A program made the translations under genes and the position numbers. A model generated the notes under the pieces. The model was not told where the DNA came from and did not search any database. It worked only from the letters and a program-made list of their open reading frames with translations. A stretch of 64,000 nt of DNA from an uncultured Eubacteriales bacterium (GTDB lineage: Bacteria > Bacillota > Clostridia > Oscillospirales > UBA644), in contig CAJLLT010000005.1 of NCBI GenBank assembly GCA_905207625.1, forward strand, positions 25,365 through 89,364, read 5' to 3'. The first letter of the stretch is position 1. Every line of letters begins with the position of its first letter. Shown here in pieces: positions 17,312-26,263 of this stretch.

Positions 17312-18041
17312 AGTAAACCTCCGCAAGATAAAGCCCGTCGGGAGGCGCTGTCGGTCCCGCCTGATTACGGTCACGGCTTTCGATCACCGCCGGAATATCC
17401 TCCGGCAAAAGCCTGCCTCTCTGCACAAGGATCATCGTCCCTACTATGATCCGTATCATGTTGTAAAGGAAACCGTCGGCACAGATACGGAATACGACCT
17501 CATCTCCACAACGCTCGAACCGTGCGGAATAAACCGTCCGGACAGTATCCTTTATGTCGCTTCCTGAGGACATGAACGCTCTGAAATCATGTGTTCCGAG
17601 GAGCTTTTCAGCCGCCCGGTTGAGAAGTCCGGTATCAATATCATGACCGAAAAACCAGGTATATCCCTCATGAAAAGGCGAACGGACGGGATTTGTCCAT
17701 ATCCGGTAGATATACTCTTTCCGCTTTACGGAATACCTTGCATGAAAACCCCCGTCGGTAAAGCGGCAGTTTTTTACGGCAATATCCCGCGGAAGAGTCG
17801 CGTTGAGCGCCCTTACCACCACCTCCGGCTGAAGGTGCTTTCCGGCTTTGAAGGAGGCGTAATAGGACAGGGCATGAACGCCGCTGTCGGTACGGCTGCA
17901 ACCGGACAAAGCCGTAACCGAACCGAAAAGACCGGTCAGGGCACGAAGTACTTCCGCACCTACGGTCCTTGCACAGGGCTGTACCTGATATCCGCTGAAA
18001 CACCTGCCGTCATAGCAGAGATTGATAACGTAAGAGTACAT
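17304..18041 (-). CDS. truA: tRNA pseudouridine synthase A
   Basis: A 245-residue enzyme that converts uridines 38-40 of the tRNA anticodon stem to pseudouridine. The catalytic aspartate is D52 in GCSRTDSGVHAL, and the two-lobed TruA fold ends in the usual RGRLLPEDIPAVI helix region. Length is normal. The start lies one base after the ecfT stop and the stop overlaps the next start, so the gene is embedded in a coupled operon. The ecfA1-ecfA2-ecfT-truA order is common in Bacillota. Confidence 0.96.
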   Translation of the reverse strand: MYSYVINLCYDGRCFSGYQVQPCARTVGAEVLRALTGLFGSVTALSGCSRTDSGVHALSYYASFKAGKHLQPEVVVRALNATLPRDIAVKNCRFTDGGFHARYSVKRKEYIYRIWTNPVRSPFHEGYTWFFGHDIDTGLLNRAAEKLLGTHDFRAFMSSGSDIKDTVRTVYSARFERCGDEVVFRICADGFLYNMIRIIVGTMILVQRGRLLPEDIPAVIESRDRNQAGPTAPPDGLYLAEVYYD

Positions 18042-18042
18042 T

Positions 18043-18861
18043 TCACATCCCGAAAATCAATACATTATTGAGCAGTACAGCCGAAACCGCAACCGCCGTA
18101 CAGACCGCAAGGGCTATCCAGTCCCGGGCAGACAGTTCATATACCGTAAGCCTCGTTCTTCCCTCTCCGGAACCGGTATAGCAACGGCACTCCATGGCAA
18201 CCGCCAGCTCTTCGGCATGTCTGAAAGAAGAGACAAACAGCGGAATAAGTATCGGCATGAGCGCCTTCGCCCGTTTTATCAATCCGCCCGTTTCGAAATC
18301 GGCTCCGCGGGCTTTCTGCGCACTCATTATTTTATCCGTTTCCTCAAGAAGCGTCGGGATAAAACGAAGTGCAACGGTCATCATCATGGAAAACTCATGA
18401 ACATGGATCTTCAGCTTTGCCAGAGGGGAAAGCAACCGCTCCAACCCCTCCGCAATAACTATCGGTGAGGTGGTATAGGTAAGCATCGATGTGGTTATGA
18501 CCAGCATCATTATGCGTATTACCATAAATACGGCATTTTTTACGCCCTCCGCGGTTATGCGGATTATCCAGAACTGAACCAGAACATTATCCCCTGTGGA
18601 ATAGAAAAGATTCAGCAGGGTAGTAAACACAACTATCAGAAAAAGAGGCTTCAGACCTCTCAGATAAAGCTTGAAGGGAACCTTTGTCAGCCACACGAAG
18701 GCAAGAGTTGCAACCGTAACGGTAACATAGCTTACAATACTGTGAGCAACAAAAAGTGAAACTATCTGGACTATGAGAAGTATTATCTTCATCCTCGGGT
18801 CAAGCCGGTGAACAACCGATGTCCCGGGGAAATACTGTCCGAGGGTAATATCCTTTATCAT
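18043..18861 (-). CDS. ecfT: Energy-coupling factor transporter transmembrane protein
   Basis: A 272-residue membrane scaffold of the ECF vitamin and metal importer. It has five to six membrane segments and a long cytoplasmic coupling helix region containing the conserved Ala-Arg-Gly motif in SAQKARGADF and a related RHAEELAVAMECRCY stretch. It links the two EcfA ATPases to interchangeable substrate-binding S components, none of which is encoded here. The start at 18861 overlaps the ecfA2 stop by four bases and has GGAGG eight bases upstream. A longer in-frame start at 18903 is rejected. Confidence 0.94.
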   Translation of the reverse strand: MIKDITLGQYFPGTSVVHRLDPRMKIILLIVQIVSLFVAHSIVSYVTVTVATLAFVWLTKVPFKLYLRGLKPLFLIVVFTTLLNLFYSTGDNVLVQFWIIRITAEGVKNAVFMVIRIMMLVITTSMLTYTTSPIVIAEGLERLLSPLAKLKIHVHEFSMMMTVALRFIPTLLEETDKIMSAQKARGADFETGGLIKRAKALMPILIPLFVSSFRHAEELAVAMECRCYTGSGEGRTRLTVYELSARDWIALAVCTAVAVSAVLLNNVLIFGM

Positions 18862-19724
18862 TCCGCAGCCCTCCCGTCCCGGATGGCAAGTATCTGCCGG
18901 CACGCCTGTTCGGGAGTAAAAACGGAAGTATCCACGTTATAGCCGGCCCGCTTCAGGTCAAGAAAGATCCGGGTTATCTGAGGAACATTGAGTCCGATGT
19001 CACGGAGCGTCTGCGCCTGTTCGAAAACCTCCCTGACCGGGGCAAACATAGCCACGGAAGCCCTGTTCATAACAAGTATCTTTTCCGCATTTCGGGCGAT
19101 ATCATCCATGCTGTGGCACACAAGCATTATTGTACTGCCCTGCTGCTGTCTGTATTCCCGTATACGGGCGAGAATCTCGTCCCGTCCCCTGGGATCAAGT
19201 CCCGCTGTGGGCTCGTCAAGTATAAGGACCGAAGGTTTCATTGCCATTACACCGGCAATGGCAACACGGCGTTTCTGTCCCCCGGAAAGTTCAAAGGGAG
19301 ACTTTTCGAGAAATGACTCGTCAAGTCCCACGAATCCGAGAGCTTCCACGACACGTTTATGTATTTCGTTTTCGTCCAGACCCATGTTCTTCGGACCGAA
19401 AGCGATATCCTTGCCCACAGTCTCCTCGAAAAGCTGATACTCCGGATACTGAAAAACAAGCCCGACGTTGAAACGGAGTTGTTTACGGGGAAAACTTTTC
19501 TCCCAGCAGTCTTTTCCGTCAAAGTATATTTTTCCCGAAGTGGGTTTAAGAAGCCCGTTGAGGTGCTGGATAAGAGTACTCTTGCCGGAGCCGGTCTGTC
19601 CGATTATTCCGATGTACTCGCCTTTGTATATATCAATACTGACGTTATCCACCGCAACCTTTTCAAAGGGAGTGGAGATACCGTAGGTATGCGTGAGATT
19701 TTCAGTGCGTAAAATAGGTTCCAT
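18858..19724 (-). CDS. ecfA2: Energy-coupling factor transporter ATPase 2
   Basis: A 288-residue ABC ATPase. It has Walker A GQTGSGKST, the Q-loop FQYPEYQLFEETV, signature LSGGQKRR, Walker B VLILDEPTAGLDP and a switch histidine in VCHSMDD. The YPEYQLF Q-loop and C-terminal alpha-helical extension are typical of EcfA2. It pairs with EcfA1 to power the ECF module. The start overlaps the ecfA1 stop by one base (TAATG). Confidence 0.95.
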   Translation of the reverse strand: MEPILRTENLTHTYGISTPFEKVAVDNVSIDIYKGEYIGIIGQTGSGKSTLIQHLNGLLKPTSGKIYFDGKDCWEKSFPRKQLRFNVGLVFQYPEYQLFEETVGKDIAFGPKNMGLDENEIHKRVVEALGFVGLDESFLEKSPFELSGGQKRRVAIAGVMAMKPSVLILDEPTAGLDPRGRDEILARIREYRQQQGSTIMLVCHSMDDIARNAEKILVMNRASVAMFAPVREVFEQAQTLRDIGLNVPQITRIFLDLKRAGYNVDTSVFTPEQACRQILAIRDGRAAE

Positions 19725-20572
19725 TATCTGCTCTTTCCCTGTCCGAACTCATCAAGAAGGTCCTCCAGTACCGTAACGCATTCCTCTTCCGTAAGCACAG
19801 CCAGAGGAACCCTCAGCCCGTGTTCCCGGAACAGGAACATCAGGGAGGTGCTGGGCGGAACATCAAGACCTACACTGGCAAGAAGCCCAGCATTCTGGAA
19901 AACATAATGGGGATCTCCGTCGAGAAGTATTTCCCCCTCATTGATAACAATAACACGTTTTGCCTGCGCCGCTTCATCCATAAAATGGGTTATGAGAATA
20001 ACGGTGACACCCGAGTCGTTAAGCTCGTGCAGGATCTTCATTATCTTTGCCCTGCCCTTCGGGTCGAGCATTGCCGTAGGTTCGTCCAGTACAATGATAT
20101 CGGGATGCATGGTGATAACACCGGCAATGGCTATGCGCTGTTTCTGACCTCCGGAAAGCTGGTGGGTGGCGTGCTTTTTATACTCGCTCATTCCCACCGT
20201 TTCAAGAGCTTCGTCTACCCTGCGCCGCATCTCTTCAGTGGGAACGCCGAGGTTTTCCAGAACAAAAGCGACCTCTTCCTCAACCACCGTGGCAATTATC
20301 TGATTGTCGGGATTCTGAAAGACCATACCGACTTTACGTCTGATAAGAGGTACATTATCCTCGTTTCCGCAGTCATAACCGGCAACGGTAAGACTGCCGG
20401 AGCCCGGCCTTTCAATGCAGTCCAGAAGCTTGGCAAAAGTGGATTTTCCGCTGCCGTTATGTCCGAGGACCGCAACAAAATCCCCCTCCTCTATCTCAAG
20501 GGACAAATCCCTGAGTACCGGGGTCTTTCCGTCATATGTAAATGATAGATTTTCAGCTTTGATTATACTCAA
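19724..20572 (-). CDS. ecfA1: Energy-coupling factor transporter ATPase 1
   Basis: A 282-residue ABC ATPase with Walker A GHNGSGKST, Q-loop FQNPDNQI, signature LSGGQKQR, Walker B IIVLDEPTAMLDP and switch histidine ITHFMDEA. The FQNPDNQ loop is characteristic of EcfA1. I place the start at a TTG at 20572 (product beginning SIIKAENLSF), with AAAGG nine bases upstream and 19 bases after the previous stop. The longer in-frame start at 20671 would read through the end of the upstream methyltransferase and adds a non-conserved tail. Confidence 0.92.
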   Translation of the reverse strand: MSIIKAENLSFTYDGKTPVLRDLSLEIEEGDFVAVLGHNGSGKSTFAKLLDCIERPGSGSLTVAGYDCGNEDNVPLIRRKVGMVFQNPDNQIIATVVEEEVAFVLENLGVPTEEMRRRVDEALETVGMSEYKKHATHQLSGGQKQRIAIAGVITMHPDIIVLDEPTAMLDPKGRAKIMKILHELNDSGVTVILITHFMDEAAQAKRVIVINEGEILLDGDPHYVFQNAGLLASVGLDVPPSTSLMFLFREHGLRVPLAVLTEEECVTVLEDLLDEFGQGKSR

Positions 20573-20591
20573 TGTCGTTTGCCTTTCGCCT

Positions 20592-21461
20592 TTATTGCGC
20601 CGCACACCAGAAAGCGGAACTGCCGCAGGGAAGCATGTATCCGGTGGAAAGAACGGGAAGTCCGATCTCATCCGCCGAAAGGGTGTGGGGCAGATTTTTG
20701 AATCTTGAATCCATACAGGATCCGAGAATATACTGCATACACGAAGCGGAAAGCCCCGTAGTATAGGAATTCAGAAGCACGAACAGAGGTTTTTCGGAAA
20801 GCAGTTTCACGGTTTTTTCAAGCAGCCCGTAAAGCTCATCCTCAAGCTTCCATACCTCTCCCCCCGGTCCTCTTCCGTAAGATGGAGGGTCAAGTATCAC
20901 TGCGTCATAGCTTTTGCCCCGGCGGAGTTCGCGTTCGACGAATTTCACACAGTCGTCCACTATGAAACGTATATTGGAGATACCGTTCAGTGCCGCATTT
21001 TCCTTGGCCCAGCCTACCATACCTCTGGACGCATCAATATGACATACCTGAGCTCCGGCTTTTGAAGCCGCGACGGAGGCGGCGCCGGTATACGCAAACA
21101 TATTCAGCAACGTTATCGGTCTTCCCGCACAGCGGATTATATTGTAGCACCTGTCCCAGTTGACCGCCTGCTCGGGAAAAAGTCCGGTATGCTTGAAATT
21201 TGTCGGTTTGAGCTTGAAAACATACTCTCCGTAGTTTACGGTGAAGTCTTCGGGAAGTTTGTTGACTGCCCAGTGACCGCCGCCGGAGGAAGAGCGCTGA
21301 TAGACAGCATCCGCCTTTTTCCACAGACCGGAACGTTTTTCGTCCTTCCATATAACCTGTGGGTCAGGGCGGACAAGAGTATATTTGTCCCACCGTTCCA
21401 GCTTCTCTCCGCAGGTGGCATCAAGAACGCAGAAATCGGTCCATTTGTCGGCAATCAGCAT
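20592..21461 (-). CDS. Class I SAM-dependent methyltransferase, RlmI-like
   Basis: A 289-residue methyltransferase. A lead-in of about 110 residues precedes the Rossmann domain: LLNMFAYTGAASVAASKAGA (SAM motif I), VCHIDASRGMVGWAKENAALNG (motif II) and the catalytic-type VILDPPSYGRG (motif IV). This is the RlmI/RlmK-like arrangement for RNA cytosine or guanine methylation, but the N-terminal PUA domain is absent and the precise target is not readable. A second, PUA-bearing member lies at 50862. It is first in the long minus-strand operon behind a strong promoter (21513-21541) and likely sets expression for ecfA1 onward. Confidence 0.85.
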   Translation of the reverse strand: MLIADKWTDFCVLDATCGEKLERWDKYTLVRPDPQVIWKDEKRSGLWKKADAVYQRSSSGGGHWAVNKLPEDFTVNYGEYVFKLKPTNFKHTGLFPEQAVNWDRCYNIIRCAGRPITLLNMFAYTGAASVAASKAGAQVCHIDASRGMVGWAKENAALNGISNIRFIVDDCVKFVERELRRGKSYDAVILDPPSYGRGPGGEVWKLEDELYGLLEKTVKLLSEKPLFVLLNSYTTGLSASCMQYILGSCMDSRFKNLPHTLSADEIGLPVLSTGYMLPCGSSAFWCAAQ

Positions 21462-21512
21462 CGTCTGAATTCTCCGGATAGTGATAGTCTATACTTTCGC
21501 AGTATATGCTAT

Positions 21513-21541
21513 ATTATATCATTATTTAAAAGAATAGTCAA
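21513..21541 (-). promoter_or_regulatory. Sigma-A promoter of the methyltransferase-ecf-truA-pgsA-clpE run
   Basis: Minus strand TTGACT, 17 bp, TATAAT. The predicted start near 21506 leaves a 45-base leader. It is the only clear promoter seen before the nine-gene run ending at 12456. Confidence 0.82.
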
Positions 21542-21631
21542 TGACATAACTATGAGAATATCAACAATTTTTCGAAAAAACCCTTTATTTCTTCTTAAAT
21601 CGACACGGCCCGGTAACCGGCAAATAACAGA

Positions 21632-21659
21632 CCGTCCGTTCTCATAAGAAAACGGACGG
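21632..21659 (-). terminator. Hairpin after pnp
   Basis: CCGTCCGTT(TTC) pairs with GAACGGACGG, 16 bases after the pnp stop. The minus-strand tail TCTGTTATTTG is only partly T-rich, so it may be a terminator or a 3'-end-protecting stem. Confidence 0.55.
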
Positions 21660-21675
21660 CAGGCTTATTCATTTA

Positions 21676-23772
21676 TCAGTCTTCAAAAGCGTCTTTTCTG
21701 GAGAGGTTCACTCTTCCCTGATTGTCGGTACCCAGGAACTTGACCTTAATCTCATCGCCGACACTCACAACGTCTTCGACCTTCTCAACACGTTTGTTGT
21801 CAAGCTTGGAGATGTGCACGAGTCCTTCTTTTCCGGGAACATATTCCACAAAGCATCCGATGGGAATTATCTTGGTTACCTTACCCTTGAACACCATTCC
21901 GGGCTCAGCGCCGTCGACAATGGTCTTGATGATGGACTTGGCAGCATCTCCGCATTCCTGTGCGGTGTAGGAGATGTATACATGGCCATCGTCTTCTATC
22001 TCGATCTTTGCGCCGGTTTCGGCAGTGATGCGCTGGATCACCTTTCCGCCGGTACCGATGACCTCACGGATCTTATCGGTGGGAATGGTTATCGTCATGA
22101 TTTTGGGCGCATACTTGGAAAGCTCCGGACGGGGTGCGGGAATAGCCTTGAGAATAACGTCATTGAGTATCTGCATTCTGCCTTTTCTTGTCTGCTCAAA
22201 GGCTTTTTCAATAATATCGTAGGTAAGACCGTCAACCTTGATATCCATCTGGATGGAGGTTATACCGATCTCGGTTCCGGCGACTTTGAAGTCCATATCA
22301 CCGAAGAAGTCCTCAAGTCCCTGAATGTCTACCATGGTCAGCCAACGGTCGGCATCCGTGATAAGACCGCAGCTTATACCGGCAACGGGTCTCTTGATCG
22401 GAACGCCGGCATCCATAAGGGCAAGCGTACTGCCGCAGACGGAACCCTGAGAGGTAGAACCGTTGGAGGACAGAACCTCGGAAACAAGTCTTATCGCATA
22501 GGGGAACTCATCAACGGAGGGCAGGACCGGAACGAGGGAGCGCTCCGCAAGGGCGCCGTGACCTATCTCACGTCTTCCGGGGCTTCTTACGGATTTCGCC
22601 TCACCCACGGAATAACCGGGCATATTGTAGTGATGCATATAACGTTTGGTCTCTTCGTCGTCGATACCGTCGAGGAGTTGGGCATCCGCAAGCATACCGA
22701 GGGTAGCAACGGTAAGAACCTGGGTCTGACCTCTGCTGAACAGACCGGAGCCGTGAACTCTGGGAAGCAGTCCCACTTCCGCATGGAGGGGACGAATCTC
22801 TTCAAGGCTTCTGCCGTCGACACGTTTATGCTCGTCTATGAGCATTTTTCTGACAACGTATTTCTGAGTCTTGTATATTGCCTCCGCAATGAAAGCGGCG
22901 CTGTCGGGATATTTCTCGGCAAAGTGATTGTTGACATCCTCGGAAACGACGGACATGCAGGCATCACGCTCGTCCTTGTCATCGTGGCAAAGGGCGGCAC
23001 GTACGGCATCCTTGCAGTACGCCTTAATATCTTCATACATTTCGTCCGGAACAGTTGCGCTGGGATAGGTAAACTTCGGCTTGCCCACCTCGGACTTGAT
23101 CATCTCAATGAACTTGACGATCTCTTTGATAGTCTGATGAGCAAATATGATACCCTTCAGCATAACGTCTTCGGGGATCTCGTTGGCACCGGCTTCGATC
23201 ATAACGATCTTCTTTTCGGTAGCGGCAACGGTAACGGACATTTGATTCTTTTCTTTCTGAGCCTCGGTGGGGTTGATCACATATTCACCGTCAACATAGC
23301 CCAGGCTTACACCGCCGATGGGTCCGTTCCAGGGGATGTCCGAAATGGATATTGCAACGGAAGCACCGATCATACCGGTGATCTCAGGGGAACAGTCGGG
23401 GTCAACGGACATAACACAAAGACCGACAACAACATCGTTTCTCATATCCTTGGGGAACAGAGGACGGATGGGTCTGTCTATAACACGGGAGGAAAGGATC
23501 GCCTTTTCGGAAGGTCTTCCCTCTCTCTTCAGAAAACTTCCGGGGATCTTTCCCACGGAATACAGTTTTTCCTCAAAGTCAACGGCAAGGGGGAAGAAAT
23601 CAACGCCGTCACGGGGCTTTTCGGAGGCGGTAGCAGTGGCAAGAACAGAGGTCTCGCCGTATCTTACCATGCACGCACCGTTGGCAAGCCCGGCGAATTT
23701 TCCGACTTCCACAACAAGAGGACGTCCGGCAAGTGTGGTTTCAAATTTTCTGTAATGTTCGTAAATGTTCAT
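21676..23772 (-). CDS. pnp: Polyribonucleotide nucleotidyltransferase (PNPase)
   Basis: A 698-residue phosphorolytic 3'-5' exoribonuclease. It has two RNase PH domains separated by a helical linker (catalytic region around VRSPGRREIGHGALAERSL and MDIQGLEDFFGDMDFKVAGT), then a KH domain (IGTGGKVIQRI) and an S1 domain (KVTKIIPIGCFVEYVPGKEGLVHIS) at the C-terminus. Length is normal. The ATG at 23772 has AGGAG seven to eight bases upstream. It is second after rpsO, the usual arrangement. A long leader hairpin (23806-23888) lies between them, suggesting the RNase III/PNPase autocontrol known from enteric bacteria. Confidence 0.98.
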   Translation of the reverse strand: MNIYEHYRKFETTLAGRPLVVEVGKFAGLANGACMVRYGETSVLATATASEKPRDGVDFFPLAVDFEEKLYSVGKIPGSFLKREGRPSEKAILSSRVIDRPIRPLFPKDMRNDVVVGLCVMSVDPDCSPEITGMIGASVAISISDIPWNGPIGGVSLGYVDGEYVINPTEAQKEKNQMSVTVAATEKKIVMIEAGANEIPEDVMLKGIIFAHQTIKEIVKFIEMIKSEVGKPKFTYPSATVPDEMYEDIKAYCKDAVRAALCHDDKDERDACMSVVSEDVNNHFAEKYPDSAAFIAEAIYKTQKYVVRKMLIDEHKRVDGRSLEEIRPLHAEVGLLPRVHGSGLFSRGQTQVLTVATLGMLADAQLLDGIDDEETKRYMHHYNMPGYSVGEAKSVRSPGRREIGHGALAERSLVPVLPSVDEFPYAIRLVSEVLSSNGSTSQGSVCGSTLALMDAGVPIKRPVAGISCGLITDADRWLTMVDIQGLEDFFGDMDFKVAGTEIGITSIQMDIKVDGLTYDIIEKAFEQTRKGRMQILNDVILKAIPAPRPELSKYAPKIMTITIPTDKIREVIGTGGKVIQRITAETGAKIEIEDDGHVYISYTAQECGDAAKSIIKTIVDGAEPGMVFKGKVTKIIPIGCFVEYVPGKEGLVHISKLDNKRVEKVEDVVSVGDEIKVKFLGTDNQGRVNLSRKDAFED

Positions 23773-23805
23773 CTCAATACTCCTTCTGAAGTGTAGTATA
23801 TCGAA

Positions 23806-23888
23806 AACATCACGGTTTCGAGCAGTTATACCGAAGCGCAAAAGCTTCACGCACCCGTATAACTGCCTGAAACGAAACCCGTGACGTT
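23806..23888 (-). promoter_or_regulatory. Long leader hairpin in front of pnp
   Basis: The arms 23806-23831 and 23857-23888 are complementary over about 25 bp with one internal bulge (shared cores GCAGTTATAC and CGTCACGGGTTTCG). The loop holds a small second hairpin GAAGC-GCAAAA-GCTTC. It ends about 34 bases before the pnp start, the place where PNPase autocontrol stems lie in other bacteria. Confidence 0.75.
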
Positions 23889-23906
23889 TCTGGTCTGAAA
23901 TGCGGA

Positions 23907-23947
23907 GTTACCTTGACCGGCGCACCGTATGCCCCGGCCAAGGTAAC
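23907..23947 (-). promoter_or_regulatory. Intercistronic hairpin after rpsO
   Basis: GTTACCTTGGCCGG pairs with CCGGTCAAGGTAAC eight bases after the rpsO stop, with no T tract. It is probably an attenuator, processing site or stability element between rpsO and pnp. Confidence 0.65.
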
Positions 23948-23955
23948 GATTGAAT

Positions 23956-24219
23956 TTACTTACGTATATTCAATTTTTCGATTATGGCACGATATCTGTT
24001 GATATCTTTCTTCGCCAGATAGTTCAGAAGATTTCTTCTCTTACCGACCATCTGCTGAAGACCTCTGCGGGAATGGAAGTCCTTCTTGTTGGCCTTAAGG
24101 TGCTCGGTAAGATTCTTTATGCGTTCGGTAAGGATCGCAATCTGAACCTCCGGAGAACCGGTATCCGTGCCGTGAAGACGGTTTGCTTCGATTATCGCAG
24201 TCTTCTGGGTCTGTTCCAT
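23956..24219 (-). CDS. rpsO: 30S ribosomal protein S15
   Basis: An 87-residue primary 16S rRNA-binding protein of the small subunit platform. The conserved TGSPEVQIAILTERIKNLTEHL, HSRRGLQQMVGKRRNLLNYL and terminal YRAIIEKLNIRK stretches are all present. GGAGGTGA stands seven bases before the ATG. Its leader of about 90 bases contains a GTGTG-TTTT-CACAC stem and a GC-rich segment that could serve S15 autocontrol. It is followed by two hairpins and pnp. Confidence 0.98.
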   Translation of the reverse strand: MEQTQKTAIIEANRLHGTDTGSPEVQIAILTERIKNLTEHLKANKKDFHSRRGLQQMVGKRRNLLNYLAKKDINRYRAIIEKLNIRK

Positions 24220-24318
24220 ATTCGTTCACCTCCGTAGATATAAAATACGCCAGAAACAAAGTACGCGCCGGTGCAGCGTCGCACTGTGCAACGGCAAAGT
24301 GTGAAAACACACATTAGC

Positions 24319-24347
24319 AGTATACCATAAAATGTCCGCTTTGTAAA
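24319..24347 (-). promoter_or_regulatory. Sigma-A promoter of rpsO-pnp
   Basis: Minus strand TTTACA, 17 bp, TATACT. The start near 24312 gives a leader of about 90 bases before rpsO. Confidence 0.78.
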
Positions 24348-24397
24348 GAGGAAAACAGAAATTTCTCATTATTTTCAATTATTTTACAAATATCCAC

Positions 24398-24426
24398 TTG
24401 ACAAAGGGGATTTTTGAGTGTATAAT
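24398..24426 (+). promoter_or_regulatory. Consensus sigma-A promoter of ylxM-ffh operon
   Basis: TTGACA, 17 bp, TATAAT. It is back to back with the rpsO promoter, about 50 bp away. Confidence 0.88.
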
Positions 24427-24472
24427 GTTTGTAAAGACATACGACTTTACATAGTTCAGACAGGAGGGCAAC

Positions 24473-24874
24473 ATGCCGAACATTGACATTTCCTCGGGCG
24501 AAGAGCGGGTAAAAATAGGAATCTTGCTCGATATTTACGGCAACATCCTTACTGAGAAACAGCGTCAGGCGATGGATCTGTATTTTCAGCAGGATTTCAC
24601 CCTTTCCGAGATATCCGAGCAGTTCGGGATAACACGTCAGGCGGTAAGAGACAGCCTTGTGCGTGCGGAAACGACCCTGTTTGACATAGAACACAGGCTC
24701 GGACTTATGGAACGCATAACAAAGATGCGTCAGGCAGCGATAAAATCCTACGAGGACGCTTCCTTTATAAAAGATTATGCAAAGAGGAAGTTCCTGCCCA
24801 CGGAGATAATAGAAAGAGCCGCGAGAATAGAAAGACTGTCCGCCGAAACAATCGGGGACGACAGCGAAGAGTGA
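24473..24874 (+). CDS. ylxM: YlxM/p13-type putative DNA-binding protein (UPF0122)
   Basis: A 133-residue protein with a sigma-region-4-like HTH: GNILTEKQRQAMDLYF, then FTLSEISEQFGITRQAVRDSLVRAE (about residues 22-65). In streptococci YlxM associates with the signal recognition particle, and its gene precedes ffh in many Bacillota, as here (24 bp). GGAGGG five bases before the ATG supports the start. The C-terminal tail is basic and then acidic. Confidence 0.92.
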   Translation: MPNIDISSGEERVKIGILLDIYGNILTEKQRQAMDLYFQQDFTLSEISEQFGITRQAVRDSLVRAETTLFDIEHRLGLMERITKMRQAAIKSYEDASFIKDYAKRKFLPTEIIERAARIERLSAETIGDDSEE

Positions 24875-24898
24875 TCTTTTAAGGAGCATGTACCGTAA

Positions 24899-26212
24899 AT
24901 GGCTTTTGAAAGTCTTTCCGATAAATTAGGAGCAATTTTCAAAAAACTCAGATCCCACGGAAAACTGACCGACGCCGACGTAAAGGAAGTAATGAGGGAA
25001 ATAAGACTCGCCCTTCTGTCCGCCGACGTAAACTATACCGTGGTCAAAGATTTCTGCGCAAAGGTCTCCGAGCGGGCGACCGGAGCGGAGGTAATGCAAA
25101 GTCTTACCCCTGCACAGCAGGTTATCAAAATAGTTAACCAGGAACTGACTGAATTCATGGGCGGAGAAAACGACAAACTCCGTTTTTCCTCCCATCCCCC
25201 TACCGTGATGATGCTTTGCGGCCTTCAGGGTGCCGGCAAAACCACCCACTGCGCAAAGATCGCACTGTTCCTGAAAAACTCCGAGCACCGTCCGCTGCTT
25301 GTGGCATGCGACATATACCGTCCCGCCGCAATACTGCAACTTCAGACCCTCGGAAGCAAGATCGGAGTTCCGGTGTTCACTCAACCGGAGGGCACAAAGC
25401 CCGTTGATATAGCGAAACGCGCGGTAAGCTACGCAAAAGACCACGGCAATGACGTGGTGTTGCTGGATACCGCGGGCCGACTTCACATTGACGAAGAGCT
25501 CATGGAGGAGCTTCGGCAGATCAAAGCCGCTGTAACACCGAAGGAGATTCTTCTGACAGTGGACTCCATGACCGGTCAGGATGCGGTGAATGTAGCGAAA
25601 AGCTTCAACGATCTGCTGGACATCACCGGAGTCATACTTACAAAAACCGACGGCGACACCCGGGGCGGCGCGGCACTGTCCGTGAAATACACCACCGGGA
25701 AACCGATTAAATTCGCCGGTACGGGTGAAAAAATGGGCGATCTTGAGCCCTTCCACCCCGACCGCATGGCTTCCCGTATTCTCGGAATGGGCGATATGCT
25801 TACGCTGATAGAAAAAGCGGAGCAGGCGTTCGACGAGAAAAAAGCGGCGGAGCTAGAGAAAAAAATGCTCAAAAACAAGTTCGATATGAATGATTTTCTC
25901 GATTCACTGAATCAGATGCGGAATATCGGACCTCTGGAAAATATACTCAAGATGATGCCCGGCGCGGCGAAGCTTCCGAAGGACATTTCCGTCGATGAGA
26001 AGCAAATAAAACGCACCGAAGCAATCATACTTTCGATGACAAAGCGGGAAAGGTCAAACCCGGCGATCATAAACCCATCCCGCAAACGCCGTATCGCCGC
26101 CGGAAGCGGTACGAAAGTGGAAGACGTGAACAGACTTCTGAAAAGCTTTGACCAGATGAAGGTCATGATGAAACGTATGAACAATCCCGCCTTCCGCCGC
26201 AAATTCATGTAG
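24899..26212 (+). CDS. ffh: Signal recognition particle protein Ffh
   Basis: A 437-residue SRP GTPase that targets nascent membrane and secreted proteins. The N-domain helices are followed by the G-domain with G1 GLQGAGKTT (residues 108-116), VACDIYRPAA, LDTAGRLH, LTKTDGDTRGGAAL and the GTGEKMGDLEPFHPDR closing loop. The methionine-rich M-domain has RKRIAAGSGTKVEDVNRLLKSF for SRP RNA binding. The C-terminus stops soon after the M-domain (NPAFRRKFM) without the Gly/Met-rich tail seen in some species. AAGGAG lies 12 bases upstream, slightly far. Confidence 0.97.
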   Translation: MAFESLSDKLGAIFKKLRSHGKLTDADVKEVMREIRLALLSADVNYTVVKDFCAKVSERATGAEVMQSLTPAQQVIKIVNQELTEFMGGENDKLRFSSHPPTVMMLCGLQGAGKTTHCAKIALFLKNSEHRPLLVACDIYRPAAILQLQTLGSKIGVPVFTQPEGTKPVDIAKRAVSYAKDHGNDVVLLDTAGRLHIDEELMEELRQIKAAVTPKEILLTVDSMTGQDAVNVAKSFNDLLDITGVILTKTDGDTRGGAALSVKYTTGKPIKFAGTGEKMGDLEPFHPDRMASRILGMGDMLTLIEKAEQAFDEKKAAELEKKMLKNKFDMNDFLDSLNQMRNIGPLENILKMMPGAAKLPKDISVDEKQIKRTEAIILSMTKRERSNPAIINPSRKRRIAAGSGTKVEDVNRLLKSFDQMKVMMKRMNNPAFRRKFM

Positions 26213-26263
26213 CGTCCCGATTATTAACATAGAGACGAATCATTTCAAGTGAGGTGAAAAACA

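Noticed and set aside
21814..23796. 660-codon open frame antisense to pnp
   Set aside because: No recognisable domains and complete overlap with PNPase; explained by codon bias.
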